From Marivivens donghaensis (GTDB lineage Bacteria; Pseudomonadota; Alphaproteobacteria; Rhodobacterales; Rhodobacteraceae), in NCBI RefSeq assembly GCF_030410045.1, contig NZ_JAUFRA010000001.1, forward strand, positions 248,001 through 312,000: a DNA stretch of 64,000 nucleotides, read 5' to 3'. The notes under the pieces are model-generated. The model searched no databases. It was not told the origin of the DNA and worked only from the letters and a program-made list of their open reading frames with translations. Made by a program: the position numbers and the translations under genes. This document shows, in pieces, positions 33,733 to 42,176 of this stretch (within the stretch, counting starts at the first letter, position 1; every line of letters begins with the position of its first letter).

Positions 33733-34076
33733 GGCTCTTACCTTTGGAAATGTTGAAAGTCAGATCGTGAGGACAGGCGCAACGGTGCTGCGCCTCGCGC
33801 AACATTACAGTCGGGCGAGGATCGAACGGCTTTCGCCGTAAAACCGTTCACGCAAACGCGCGCGGTCATCCATGTCGAAAATTTGGATCATGGGCGGTCA
33901 CATAGTTATTTTTGGTGAGTCTCGCAAGGAAACTCTGCGTGGGTGGAATGTCACATATGTGAATCTATACGTTGTTTGCTGTTGCGGTCCTGTTCTGTTG
34001 AAAATAAAGCGATGCGCTGCTACCTTTAGCACAGGCCCAGCGTCGGGGTTTGGACGACGCGCAACCCCGGAGGACA
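33733..34076. other. Intergenic region between leuC and rsfS
   Basis: This divergent gap holds no standard gene. Seen are a 7-bp stem AGGCGCA / TGCGCCT (33775-33795), which would lie in the leuC leader, a GAACGG / CCGTTC pair further left of the promoter area, and CGGGGTT / AACCCCG (34044-34069) just before a GGAGG. No Leu-codon-rich leader peptide was found before leuC, so classical attenuation is not supported. Confidence 0.4.
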
Positions 34077-34133
34077 ATGACCTGTCTTTCAATACCTCGG
34101 CAGATGCGACTGCCCACATGGAGCCAGCGATGA
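34077..34133 (+). CDS. Possible 18-codon leader peptide coupled to rsfS
   Basis: An ATG at 34077, three bases after GGAGG (34069-34073), opens MTCLSIPRQMRLPTWSQR. Its TGA (34131-34133) overlaps the rsfS start as ATGA. The ribosome site is stronger than that of rsfS itself, so the peptide may serve to bring ribosomes to rsfS. A spacing of only three bases is a weakness. A hairpin (34044-34069) directly precedes it. Confidence 0.35.
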   Translation: MTCLSIPRQMRLPTWSQR

Positions 34134-34489
34134 CCGTGGCTTCTAATAACGTAACGAGCGATGACATTCTCGCCGCTGTCGTTGCGTCTCTCGAAGACGA
34201 CAAAGCCGAAGATATCGTGCAGATCCCTCTGCGCGGTAAAACTGAAATGGCTGACTTCATGGTGATTGCATCTGGCCGTTCGACCCGTCAGGTCGCTGCG
34301 GTTTCGGAAAAGCTCACCGAACGTATGAAGCAAGCGTTCGGCATTATTTGTAAAGTCGAGGGCGCAGAGATTGGCGACTGGGTTCTGGTCGACTGTGGCG
34401 ACGTAATCGTCCACGTCTTCCGTCCCGAAGTGCGCGAATTCTATCAGCTGGAAAAAATGTGGCTCCCGACAGGGGCTGCTGAAGCCTGA
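34130..34489 (+). CDS. rsfS: Ribosome silencing factor
   Basis: A 119-residue protein that binds L14 of the large ribosomal subunit and blocks subunit joining when nutrients are short. The family pattern is clear: SLEDDKAEDIVQIPLRGK, DFMVIASGRSTRQVAA, GDWVLVDCGDVIVHVF and REFYQLEKMW. The ATG at 34130 follows GGAG by six bases; the frame is open further upstream but those residues do not fit the family. It is four bases from rlmH, the usual pairing. Confidence 0.92.
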   Translation: MTVASNNVTSDDILAAVVASLEDDKAEDIVQIPLRGKTEMADFMVIASGRSTRQVAAVSEKLTERMKQAFGIICKVEGAEIGDWVLVDCGDVIVHVFRPEVREFYQLEKMWLPTGAAEA

Positions 34490-34493
34490 ACTG

Positions 34494-34964
34494 ATGCGCG
34501 TTCATATAGTTGCGGTCGGTCGCCTTCGGGCGGGGCCGGAACGTAACCTTATCGACGATTATCTAACACGGTTTGACCGAACAGGACGAGCGCTTGCGCT
34601 CGGTCCTGCGAACGTCATTGAGGTGGAGGATAAAAAGAACGCGGGTATGGGGGCTGAGGCCGCCCTGCTTGAAAAAGCGATCCCGAATGGCGCTCTCATT
34701 TGCATCATGGATGAGCGTGGAAAGGTCATGACCTCTCCCGACTTTGCCGACCAACTTGGGGGCTGGCGCGATCAAGGGCGTCAGGACATCGCCTTCGTCA
34801 TCGGTGGCGCGGATGGTCTGGACCCTGCCTTTCGTGCCAAAGCGGATGCTGCGTTGTCCTTTGGCAAGATGGTTTGGCCCCACATGCTGGTGCGCGTGAT
34901 GCTGAGTGAACAGCTCTACCGTGCCGCGTCGATCCTGTCTGGTTCACCCTATCACCGCGCCTAA
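34494..34964 (+). CDS. rlmH: 23S rRNA (pseudouridine1915-N3)-methyltransferase
   Basis: A 156-residue SPOUT methyltransferase that modifies position 1915 of 23S rRNA in assembled ribosomes. The trefoil-knot region FVIGGADGLDP and the C-terminal LSEQLYRAASILSGSPYHRA are diagnostic. It follows rsfS by four bases. Confidence 0.95.
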   Translation: MRVHIVAVGRLRAGPERNLIDDYLTRFDRTGRALALGPANVIEVEDKKNAGMGAEAALLEKAIPNGALICIMDERGKVMTSPDFADQLGGWRDQGRQDIAFVIGGADGLDPAFRAKADAALSFGKMVWPHMLVRVMLSEQLYRAASILSGSPYHRA

Positions 34965-35022
34965 TCTGGCTTAGCAAAGAAGGCGGGTTCCGTTCCTTCA
35001 CATGCCATGCTAGCCGTTTTGC

Positions 35023-35949
35023 ATGTGGGCAATTCTTCTTCAAACACTCCCGTTCTTTATGTTGATCGCGCTGGGCTATGGGTCAGGGCGAACGGGCTTC
35101 TTTTCGTCCGAAGCGACCTCGTATCTCACCAAGTTCGTATTCTATTTTGCCCTATCGGCGATGCTGATCCGGTTCTCGGCAAACCTGTCGTTTGACCAGT
35201 TGATCGATTGGCCGTTCATGGGGGCATATTTGGTTGGATCGATGGCGGTCTATTTGCTGGTCACCACGGTCGCCATAGTCCGAAAGCTTGGCACCGCTGA
35301 GGCCGCGGTAGAGGCACAGGTTGGTGTGATCGGGAATACGGGCTTTCTCGGTATTCCGATGTTGTCCATGCTCCTCGGCGAAGAAGCCATCGGCCCGATT
35401 ATGATGGTACTGGTTGTCGATCTGATCGTCTTTTCGTCGCTCATCGTGATCTTGATCTACGGTAGCCGCCACGGACGTTTGTCGTGGAGCGTTTTTGGCA
35501 CAGTTGGAATGGGTCTTCTGAAGAACCCGATGATCGTTTCTATCGTGGTAGGCATGTTGATCTCGGCATCTGGCTGGTCGATCCCTCGTCCGATCAATGA
35601 TTTCCTGACCATTCTTGGCGCTGCTGCCACTCCAGGTGCTTTGTTCGCGATTGGTGCGTCGCTTGCGAGCAAATCTGCGGAACGGTTAGTCGTCGCGGGT
35701 TGGCTCAGCTTTGCCAAATTGGTGCTGCATCCTGCATCTGTCGCATTCGCCGCGTTTGTCCTGTTCCGAGTTGATCCCTTCCCGGCCTCGGTTATGGTTG
35801 CGGCGGCATCGCTGCCCGTTGCGGGCAACGTTTATATTCTCGCGCAGCACTACGGGGTCGCCCCTGCGCGCGTGTCAGCGTCGATCCTCGTTTCGACGGC
35901 GCTTAGCATTTTAACGGTCTCGGCTGTGATCGCCTGGGTCCAAGTCTAA
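35023..35949 (+). CDS. AEC family transporter (auxin efflux carrier type)
   Basis: A 308-residue membrane protein with about ten hydrophobic segments in two halves. Motifs common in this family are ALGYGSGRTGFFS near the N-terminus, GVIGNTGFLGIPML in the first half and LGAAATPGALFAIGASLA in the second. Relatives carry malonate, malate or other organic acids; the substrate here is open. It has no clear Shine-Dalgarno sequence and lies 13 bases before the S-formylglutathione hydrolase gene, with which it may be cotranscribed. Confidence 0.88.
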   Translation: MWAILLQTLPFFMLIALGYGSGRTGFFSSEATSYLTKFVFYFALSAMLIRFSANLSFDQLIDWPFMGAYLVGSMAVYLLVTTVAIVRKLGTAEAAVEAQVGVIGNTGFLGIPMLSMLLGEEAIGPIMMVLVVDLIVFSSLIVILIYGSRHGRLSWSVFGTVGMGLLKNPMIVSIVVGMLISASGWSIPRPINDFLTILGAAATPGALFAIGASLASKSAERLVVAGWLSFAKLVLHPASVAFAAFVLFRVDPFPASVMVAAASLPVAGNVYILAQHYGVAPARVSASILVSTALSILTVSAVIAWVQV

Positions 35950-35962
35950 TTGGAGGTCATCA

Positions 35963-36790
35963 ATGGAAACGATTTCGCAAAGCAAATGCTACGGCGGTGT
36001 TCAAGGTGTGTATCGGCACGCATCAGAAGCGACTGGCACCGATATGACCTTTGGTCTGTTCTTGCCCGAAGAGGCTGAACATGCGCCCGTTCCCGTCCTT
36101 TGGTTCCTCGCGGGTCTGACCTGCACCCATGAGAACGCGATGATCAAAGCGGGTGCGCAGGTTTGGGCCGCAGAGCACGGCATCGCGCTGGCGTTTCCTG
36201 ACACTTCGCCGCGTGGCGAAGGTGTGGCGAATGATGATGCCTATGACATGGGGCAGGGCGCTGGGTTCTATGTGAACGCAACCGAAGCGCCGTGGGCACC
36301 GCACTTCCGTATGTTCGACTACGTCACGGAAGAACTGCCGCGCATCATCGCTGCGAATTTCGCGGTCGATGAGGACCGCCAGTCGATCACTGGACACTCA
36401 ATGGGTGGTCATGGTGCGCTGACAATTGCGATGAACGTGCCGCGCTATCGCTCGGTCTCCGCGTTTTCGCCGATCTGTAACCCTACCGCTGGCGACTGGG
36501 GCCGCCCGCAGTTCACGGCCTACTTGGGCACCGATGAAAGCAAATGGGCCAAACATGACGCGACGCTTCTGATGCGCGACGTTGGCCTCAATATCCCGCT
36601 GTTGGTCGATACGGGCGCGAATGACCAATACGCCGACTATCTGATGACCGAGAAGTTCTGGGCCGCAACCGCAGAGCGCCGTATCCCAGCAACCCTCCGT
36701 CTGCAGCCGGGATACGACCACAGCTACTTCTTTGTGACATCGTTCCTCGAAGATCACATCGCATTCCACGCAGAGGCTCTCTACGCGTGA
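35963..36790 (+). CDS. fghA: S-formylglutathione hydrolase
   Basis: A 275-residue alpha/beta hydrolase that splits S-formylglutathione into formate and glutathione, the second enzymatic step of formaldehyde removal. The nucleophile is in GHSMGGHGAL and the family blocks LAGLTCTHENAMIKAG and PDTSPRGEGV are intact; the His of the triad is in YDHSYFF. GGAGG precedes the ATG. The first enzyme of the pathway (adhI) is not adjacent. The next gene overlaps by four bases. Confidence 0.95.
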   Translation: METISQSKCYGGVQGVYRHASEATGTDMTFGLFLPEEAEHAPVPVLWFLAGLTCTHENAMIKAGAQVWAAEHGIALAFPDTSPRGEGVANDDAYDMGQGAGFYVNATEAPWAPHFRMFDYVTEELPRIIAANFAVDEDRQSITGHSMGGHGALTIAMNVPRYRSVSAFSPICNPTAGDWGRPQFTAYLGTDESKWAKHDATLLMRDVGLNIPLLVDTGANDQYADYLMTEKFWAATAERRIPATLRLQPGYDHSYFFVTSFLEDHIAFHAEALYA

Positions 36791-37233
36791 TCTACGTTGA
36801 TGCCGATGCCTGCCCGGTTAAGGCCGAGGTAGAGCGGGTCGGAACCCGTCATCAGACACGCATGTTTATCGTGTCGAATGGCGGGCTTCGTCCGTCGCAA
36901 AACCCTCTGGTCGAAACGGTGATCGTTCCTGAGGGACCTGACATCGCCGATATGTGGATCGCTGATCGTGCAACCAAGGGCGATGTGGTTGTTACAGGCG
37001 ATATCCCACTGGCGGCCAAATGCGTTGCTGCCGGTGCGCGGGTCCTTAAACACAACGGCGAAGCTCTAACCGAGGCCAATATTGGCAACGTCCTCGCGAC
37101 ACGGGATTTGATGGCGGATCTACGGTCGGCTGATCCCTTCCGTCAGGGTGGGGGTAAACCATTTTCCAAGGCAGACCGTTCACGGTTCCTCGACGCCCTA
37201 GAGCGCGAGTTGCAACGTATAAAAAGAGGCTAA
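36787..37233 (+). CDS. DUF188 family protein (YaiI/YqxD)
   Basis: A 148-residue predicted PIN-like nuclease-fold protein of the YaiI/YqxD family: IYVDADACPVKAEVER at the start, GPDIADMWIADRATKGDVVVTGDIPLA in the middle and GKPFSKADRSRFLDALER near the end. The Asp residues DADACP and TGDIPLA resemble the acidic site of PIN domains, but activity is unproven. The start is GTG, overlapping the fghA stop (GTGA). It is part of the fghA operon. Confidence 0.88.
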   Translation: MIYVDADACPVKAEVERVGTRHQTRMFIVSNGGLRPSQNPLVETVIVPEGPDIADMWIADRATKGDVVVTGDIPLAAKCVAAGARVLKHNGEALTEANIGNVLATRDLMADLRSADPFRQGGGKPFSKADRSRFLDALERELQRIKRG

Positions 37234-37235
37234 TC

Positions 37236-37856
37236 ATGGGTATCGAAGCCGTCGTTTTTGACATTGGCAACGTGCTGATCGAATGGAATCCCGAACGTGT
37301 TTATGACCGTGTGATTGGGGTGGAGCGTCGCAAGGCGATGTTCGAAGCCGTCGACCTGCACGGCATGAATGATCAGGTGGATCGCGGTCAGAATTGGTAT
37401 GATGCTGTGTCGGAATGCGCAGCGCAGAACCCTGAATGGCATGATGAAATCATGATGTGGCACGAGCGTTGGCTCGAAATGGCGTCACCAGCAATCGACC
37501 ACTCGGTGCGTTTGTTGCGAGCCCTTCGATCCAAAGGTGTTCCCGTGTTTGCGCTGTCGAATTTCGGCATTCAGACTTTTGAAATCGGCGAGCGAGAATA
37601 TCCGTTCTTGGAAGAGTTCGACCGTCGCTACATCTCTGGGCACATGGGAGAAGTGAAACCAGAGCCCGAGATTTATCGCATGCTAGAAGACGATTGCGGT
37701 GTTGCGCCAACGGCGCTTTTATTCGCCGACGATCGGGCTGATAATATTGCTGCGGCCGCTGCGCGTGGGTGGAACACGCATCTCTTTACTGATCCGCAGG
37801 GATTTGCAGATCGCCTTGTTGCCGAAGGGCTGTTGAGCGAGGAGGACGCGATATGA
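37236..37856 (+). CDS. HAD-superfamily phosphatase (YihX-like)
   Basis: A 206-residue HAD subclass IA hydrolase. Motif I is VVFDIGNVLIEWNP (nucleophile D9), motif II ALSNFG, motif III GEVKPEPEIY and motif IV FADDRADNI. The second Asp of motif I (DxD) is replaced by Gly in D-I-G, as in the YihX/epoxide-hydrolase-like branch. The substrate is probably a small phosphorylated metabolite. It is three bases after the DUF188 gene and overlaps the cyclodeaminase-like gene by four bases. Confidence 0.9.
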   Translation: MGIEAVVFDIGNVLIEWNPERVYDRVIGVERRKAMFEAVDLHGMNDQVDRGQNWYDAVSECAAQNPEWHDEIMMWHERWLEMASPAIDHSVRLLRALRSKGVPVFALSNFGIQTFEIGEREYPFLEEFDRRYISGHMGEVKPEPEIYRMLEDDCGVAPTALLFADDRADNIAAAAARGWNTHLFTDPQGFADRLVAEGLLSEEDAI

Positions 37857-38761
37857 TCGACATCGTTCCTTTCGACGAAGGTCAGGCGTTGCTTGACTGG
37901 ATTGGACTAACGGACGCAATCGCCGAGGGTCATACTCTGCCCAAGGCAGAGATCGCCGATACGTTTCTCTATCGCGGTGATGATACGCTCCTCACTCGTA
38001 GCGCATGGATTGATGGTCTTGGGATTGCGGTCAAAGCCGCCACGATCTTCCCAAAGAACAACGAAAAGGGGCTACGCAACGTAAACGGCGCAATGAACCT
38101 TATGTCGGATGTGACTGGCGACCTAGAAGCGGTTATTGATTTCGGCCTTGTGACAAAATGGAAAACGGCAGGAGATAGCTTGCTGGCGGCTCGACGTTTG
38201 GCGCGACCAGAGAGCGAGAACATCGTGATTATTGGCGCAGGAACGGTCGCTGCATCGTTGCGCGAGGCATATGGCGCGTTATTTCCGAACGCTCATTTTA
38301 TTATCGCAGGGCGTCGGTTAGATACCGCATCGGCCCTTGCTGCACAGTATCCCGCGACTGAGGCCACTACGGATGTTGAGGCCGCCGTTCGTGCCGCCGA
38401 TATCATCACCTGTGCGACACCAGCCAAACAGATTGTGCTCAAAGGCGAATGGCTCCACGCGGGCCAACACGTTGACCTGATCGGCGCATTCCGACCTGAC
38501 CTGCGTGAGGCAGACACCGAGGCGCTTCTGCGGTCACGTGTGTTCATGGATAGCCGTGACACCGTGCTCCACGATATTGGCGAACTGCGCATCCCTATTG
38601 AGTCAGGGGAGTATGATCCTGCGAACGTCGTTGCGGACTACTACACATTGGATGCTTTTACCCGCGCTCCCGATGACATCACCCTGTTCAAGAACGGTGG
38701 TGGTGCTCACCTCGATCTTATGACGGCGCGGTACATCTTGGATCGGTGGCGCGCGCGTTAA
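37853..38761 (+). CDS. Ornithine cyclodeaminase / mu-crystallin family protein
   Basis: A 302-residue NAD(P)-dependent protein. The Rossmann motif IVIIGAGTVAASL (about 123-135), the N-terminal NEKGLRNVNGAMNL and the region VDLIGAFRPDLREAD match the ornithine cyclodeaminase / ketimine reductase family. Members act on ornithine, alanine or cyclic ketimines, and the sequence alone does not decide. It overlaps the HAD gene (ATGA) and ends four bases inside the convergent MFS gene. It is the last gene of the fghA operon. Confidence 0.88.
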   Translation: MIDIVPFDEGQALLDWIGLTDAIAEGHTLPKAEIADTFLYRGDDTLLTRSAWIDGLGIAVKAATIFPKNNEKGLRNVNGAMNLMSDVTGDLEAVIDFGLVTKWKTAGDSLLAARRLARPESENIVIIGAGTVAASLREAYGALFPNAHFIIAGRRLDTASALAAQYPATEATTDVEAAVRAADIITCATPAKQIVLKGEWLHAGQHVDLIGAFRPDLREADTEALLRSRVFMDSRDTVLHDIGELRIPIESGEYDPANVVADYYTLDAFTRAPDDITLFKNGGGAHLDLMTARYILDRWRAR

Positions 38762-39993
38762 GCCGCGAGCACCGTTCGCTTTTCTTTGATTGGAAGGTGG
38801 ACCAAGGCCGAGAACGCACCGACGCCGACACCAACCCACCACACGTAAGTGTAGGTGCCATAGATGTCGTAGAGTTTGCCGCCGAGCCATACGCCCAAGA
38901 AGCTTCCCAACTGGTGGGAAAAGAACACGATCCCGTAAAGCGTACCCATGTAGCGCAGCCCATAGAGGTGCGCGACCAGACCCGAGGTGAGCGGAACAGT
39001 AGCTAGCCAGAGGCTGCCCATCACGATCGAGAAGACAATAACGGTGAGGGGTGTCATCGGCGTGAGGATGAACCAAGCGGCGACGATTGTTCGTGCGGCG
39101 TAAATGCTCGCCAGCAGATATTTCTTTGAATACCGTTTGCCAAGGTAACCCGCTAACAGCGTCCCCATGATATTCGCCAAACCGATCAGAGAGATCGCAG
39201 CAGCACCGAGGGCAGAGGTCGAGTTGATGCCCATCCCTGCCAAGAACGTGCCCCCTGCAATCGGTCCGCAGCTTTCCGCAACGAAAGCGGGAAAGTGGGC
39301 GGTGACAAAGGCGAGCTGATATCCGCAAGAAAAGAATCCAAGGAAAATCATTGTGTAGGACGGATCGCGGAATGCACGGCCCAAAATGGTGCCCATGCTT
39401 TCTTGAAGTTCAGCCTTTGATGCGACCTGCGGTGCGCGCATGAACGGCAAAAGGAAAAGCGTGGCGAGGATTGCAGCGGCAAACCACAGGAACACGTTTT
39501 GCCATGACATGGACTGCAAAAGGAACTCTGCAACTGGGGCGCCGAACACTTGGCCCGCAGATCCTGCAGCCGTTGCAATCGCGAGGCTCATGGAGCGGTT
39601 CTCATCCGAGCTGGCACGACCAACAACGGCGAGAATGACGCCGAACCCAGTGCCTGCGATGCCAAAGCCCACGAGAACTTCATACAGCTGATGCTGAATC
39701 GGGAGCGTCGCACCCGCTGACAGGATCAAACCAGCAGCATAGGCCAATGCACCCAGAATAATGGCCTTACGATCGCCGACCTTTTCGGCAACAGCGCCGA
39801 AGATCGGTTGCCCAATCCCCCATGCGAGGTTCTGGATTGCGATTGCGAGGCTGAAATCAGACCGCAACCAATTGAATTCCGTAGCGATGGGAATCTGAAA
39901 CACCCCAAACGACGCACGAATAGAGAAGCCGATCATTACGATGATGCAGCCGGTGATCAGGACGGGTGTAAAGAGGGGTGCGCTTTTGTTCAT
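38758..39993 (-). CDS. MFS transporter
   Basis: A 411-residue carrier with 12 predicted helices. FGAVAEKVGDRKAIILGALAY is the MFS loop motif between helices 2 and 3 in outline, and YLGKRYSKKYLLA is its counterpart in the second half. The end PIKEKRTVLAA is cytoplasmic. It resembles the oxalate/formate antiporter-like (OFA/MCT) branch in overall layout. The substrate is unknown. It converges on the fghA operon with a 4-bp overlap. Confidence 0.87.
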   Translation of the reverse strand: MNKSAPLFTPVLITGCIIVMIGFSIRASFGVFQIPIATEFNWLRSDFSLAIAIQNLAWGIGQPIFGAVAEKVGDRKAIILGALAYAAGLILSAGATLPIQHQLYEVLVGFGIAGTGFGVILAVVGRASSDENRSMSLAIATAAGSAGQVFGAPVAEFLLQSMSWQNVFLWFAAAILATLFLLPFMRAPQVASKAELQESMGTILGRAFRDPSYTMIFLGFFSCGYQLAFVTAHFPAFVAESCGPIAGGTFLAGMGINSTSALGAAAISLIGLANIMGTLLAGYLGKRYSKKYLLASIYAARTIVAAWFILTPMTPLTVIVFSIVMGSLWLATVPLTSGLVAHLYGLRYMGTLYGIVFFSHQLGSFLGVWLGGKLYDIYGTYTYVWWVGVGVGAFSALVHLPIKEKRTVLAA

Positions 39994-40130
39994 GGCGCGA
40001 CAGTGTCGGGCCGTTTGATCGCCGTCAATTGGCTGCTTTAGATTTTCGATGACATTTTGTGCGGCCCCACATCGCCGTTTGAAATGCGGCGCGGCTTTTC
40101 TTTGGCCATGCTGCGGGCTATGTGCGGTTT

Positions 40131-41204
40131 ATGACTGGTATCATTGATGCATATCGTACGGGCGTTGCCGAAGGCCGCCTGAAACCCGACCCCGCTCAAG
40201 AAGCGGTTTTGGACGCGCTCGAACGTGTTCAAACTGAACTAGCGCAGCCGCCAGTTAAAAAGGGCTTCTTCCGCAAGGCCGCTCATACACCTGTTCGCGG
40301 ACTTTATCTCTGGGGCGGCGTCGGGCGCGGAAAATCCATGCTCATGGACCTGCTCTATTCCTTGGTCGATGTACCGAAACGGCGTGAGCACTTTCATGCG
40401 TTTATGCAATGGGTCCATTCTGAAATGGCAAAGGCACGTGCGCAGGGCGTGGATGATGCCATCGTTCCTGTTGCCGATGCCTTGGTCAAAGATGTTCGGC
40501 TCCTCGCGTTCGACGAAATGCAGATCAGCGATATTACAGACGCGATGATCGTTGGGCGTTTGTTTGAAAAACTCTTCGAGGCGGGTGTTACGGTTGTGAC
40601 CACCTCGAACCGCGTTCCAGATGACCTCTATAAAAATGGTCTGAATCGCCAACTTTTCCTGCCCTTCATTGATCTGATTAAGGATCAATTAGAGGTGCGC
40701 GAGTTAGTCAGCGAGACGGACCACCGTCAGGGTCGCTTGCATGACGAGAAACGGTATTTCACGCCGATTACGCCAGACGCACGAGCATCAATTCGGGCGA
40801 TTTGGACCGATTTTGCTGGGGATAGTGCGCACCCTCTCGTTCTTAAAGTTAAAGGTCGCGATGTAACGCTGCCTGGTTTCTGCAACGGTGTGGCGCGGGC
40901 GTCGTTCTTTGACTTGTGCGGGCGGATGTTGGGGCCAGCAGATTACCTTGCTGTTGCAGACGCCGTTCGGGTTCTGATCCTCGAAGATATTCCTGCGCTC
41001 AGCCGCAATAACTTTAACGAAGCGAAACGGTTCGTCACATTGATCGACGCGCTCTACGAGGCCAAGGTTGAACTGATTTGTTCCGCGGCATCGGAACCAG
41101 AAACGCTCTACCTCGAAGGGGAGGGGGTCTTCGAATTCGAACGCACCGCCAGTCGCCTGCGTGAAATGCAGGACAGGACTTGGGGTAAGCCAGTCGATGA
41201 ATGA
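40131..41204 (+). CDS. zapE: AFG1-family ATPase, cell division protein ZapE
   Basis: A 357-residue AAA-like ATPase of the AFG1/ZapE family. Walker A is GGVGRGKSML (about 62-71) and Walker B is LLAFDEMQISD. The family-specific stretches YLWGGVGRGKS, FHAFMQWVHSEM and VVTTSNRVPDDLYKNGLNR are present. ZapE in E. coli acts on the Z ring; the mitochondrial relative helps in protein quality control. The ATG at 40131 is preferred over a GTG three codons earlier. It is monocistronic, with a terminator directly after the stop. Confidence 0.92.
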   Translation: MTGIIDAYRTGVAEGRLKPDPAQEAVLDALERVQTELAQPPVKKGFFRKAAHTPVRGLYLWGGVGRGKSMLMDLLYSLVDVPKRREHFHAFMQWVHSEMAKARAQGVDDAIVPVADALVKDVRLLAFDEMQISDITDAMIVGRLFEKLFEAGVTVVTTSNRVPDDLYKNGLNRQLFLPFIDLIKDQLEVRELVSETDHRQGRLHDEKRYFTPITPDARASIRAIWTDFAGDSAHPLVLKVKGRDVTLPGFCNGVARASFFDLCGRMLGPADYLAVADAVRVLILEDIPALSRNNFNEAKRFVTLIDALYEAKVELICSAASEPETLYLEGEGVFEFERTASRLREMQDRTWGKPVDE

Positions 41205-41207
41205 AGG

Positions 41208-41231
41208 AAGGGCGGGGATTTCCCCGCCCTT
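41208..41231. terminator. Bidirectional terminator after zapE
   Basis: A 10-bp perfect stem (AAGGGCGGGG / CCCCGCCCTT) with loop ATTT lies between the convergent zapE and LysM genes. Confidence 0.88.
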
Positions 41232-41237
41232 ATTCTT

Positions 41238-42155
41238 TTAGCCCAGCTCTGGGATAACCAACCGCTGGCCCGTTTGGATGCGATCAGGGCTGGACAAGAT
41301 TGTGCGGTTCGCTTCGAAAATGCGGGGGTAGTATTCAACCGACCCGTAGAATTTCACCGAGATCGACCCCAAGCTGTCGCCCGAACCAACGGTGTAGAAC
41401 CGGAATTGTTCGGTTTCACCCGCGCGCTGAACCACGCGAACCTCAACGCCATCCGACGGCCCCAACGGTGTGGTTGGAACGGCTGCGCGTTGGCCTGTCG
41501 TGGCGGCGGTGGCCTCTTGAACAATCGACGCAAGGAGGGTGGCGGTATCCACACGACCGTCGGACGTCACAAGCATGTTTGGAACGGTGATCTGACCAGC
41601 CGATGCGGCCTCGTTCAAAAGCGCATCGATATAGGAATCCGACTGACCTTCTTTCAGCGCCCACGCGACCAGAGTTTGCAGATCGTTTTGTTGAGGTGCT
41701 GCGGCGGCGGGTTGTCCTGTTGCGCCGCGGATGCCCGACAGAACACTCGCGGTCATGTTCATCATTTCATCCCCGCCTAACTCTGCGGGAGTTGGCGCAG
41801 GTGCCGCGCCTGTTGCCAGACCGAGTGCCGCCAGAACGCCAGCGGTCGTGTCACCGATAGAACTCGTGTCGGTTTGGATCTTTAGCTCTGGTTCTTGTCC
41901 CGCGCGGGACGCCGCCAATATGCGGGCCGCTGCCTGACCTGCGACACCAGGGGCTGGGGCGATGGCTTCGGCGACGCCAGGTGCCAAAGTGCCCGTTGAC
42001 CCAATCGGCGCAGCCACGGGCGCAGTCACGTTGCCAGTTTCATTGCGTGTTACGTCAATCGTGGCAGGTTCGACGTCTGACGAGAACGGTGCCAGAATAA
42101 TCACGATACAGATCGTCAAAGCCGCGATGAAAAAACCTAATACGGTGCGGATCAT
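41238..42155 (-). CDS. LysM-domain membrane-anchored protein
   Basis: A 305-residue protein: N-terminal membrane anchor (TVLGFFIAALTICIVIILAPF), a long Ala/Pro/Thr-rich low-complexity region (about 30-240), and a C-terminal LysM module (about 252-303: FYTVGSGDSLGSISVKFYGS, YPRIFEANR, IQTGQRLVIP). It should face the periplasm and bind peptidoglycan. AGGAG precedes the ATG. It follows the rhodanese gene by 21 bases and may be cotranscribed with it. The family is common in Rhodobacteraceae, but its role is not known. Confidence 0.87.
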   Translation of the reverse strand: MIRTVLGFFIAALTICIVIILAPFSSDVEPATIDVTRNETGNVTAPVAAPIGSTGTLAPGVAEAIAPAPGVAGQAAARILAASRAGQEPELKIQTDTSSIGDTTAGVLAALGLATGAAPAPTPAELGGDEMMNMTASVLSGIRGATGQPAAAAPQQNDLQTLVAWALKEGQSDSYIDALLNEAASAGQITVPNMLVTSDGRVDTATLLASIVQEATAATTGQRAAVPTTPLGPSDGVEVRVVQRAGETEQFRFYTVGSGDSLGSISVKFYGSVEYYPRIFEANRTILSSPDRIQTGQRLVIPELG

Positions 42156-42176
42156 AATACTCTTCTCCTAAGCGGC

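Noticed and set aside
32290..33756. 488-codon open frame antisense to leuC
   Set aside because: Same codon-bias effect; leuC on the other strand is intact and complete.
33732..33870. Leucine attenuator before leuC
   Set aside because: No short Leu-rich leader frame and no terminator/antiterminator pair could be found; only a 7-bp stem is visible.
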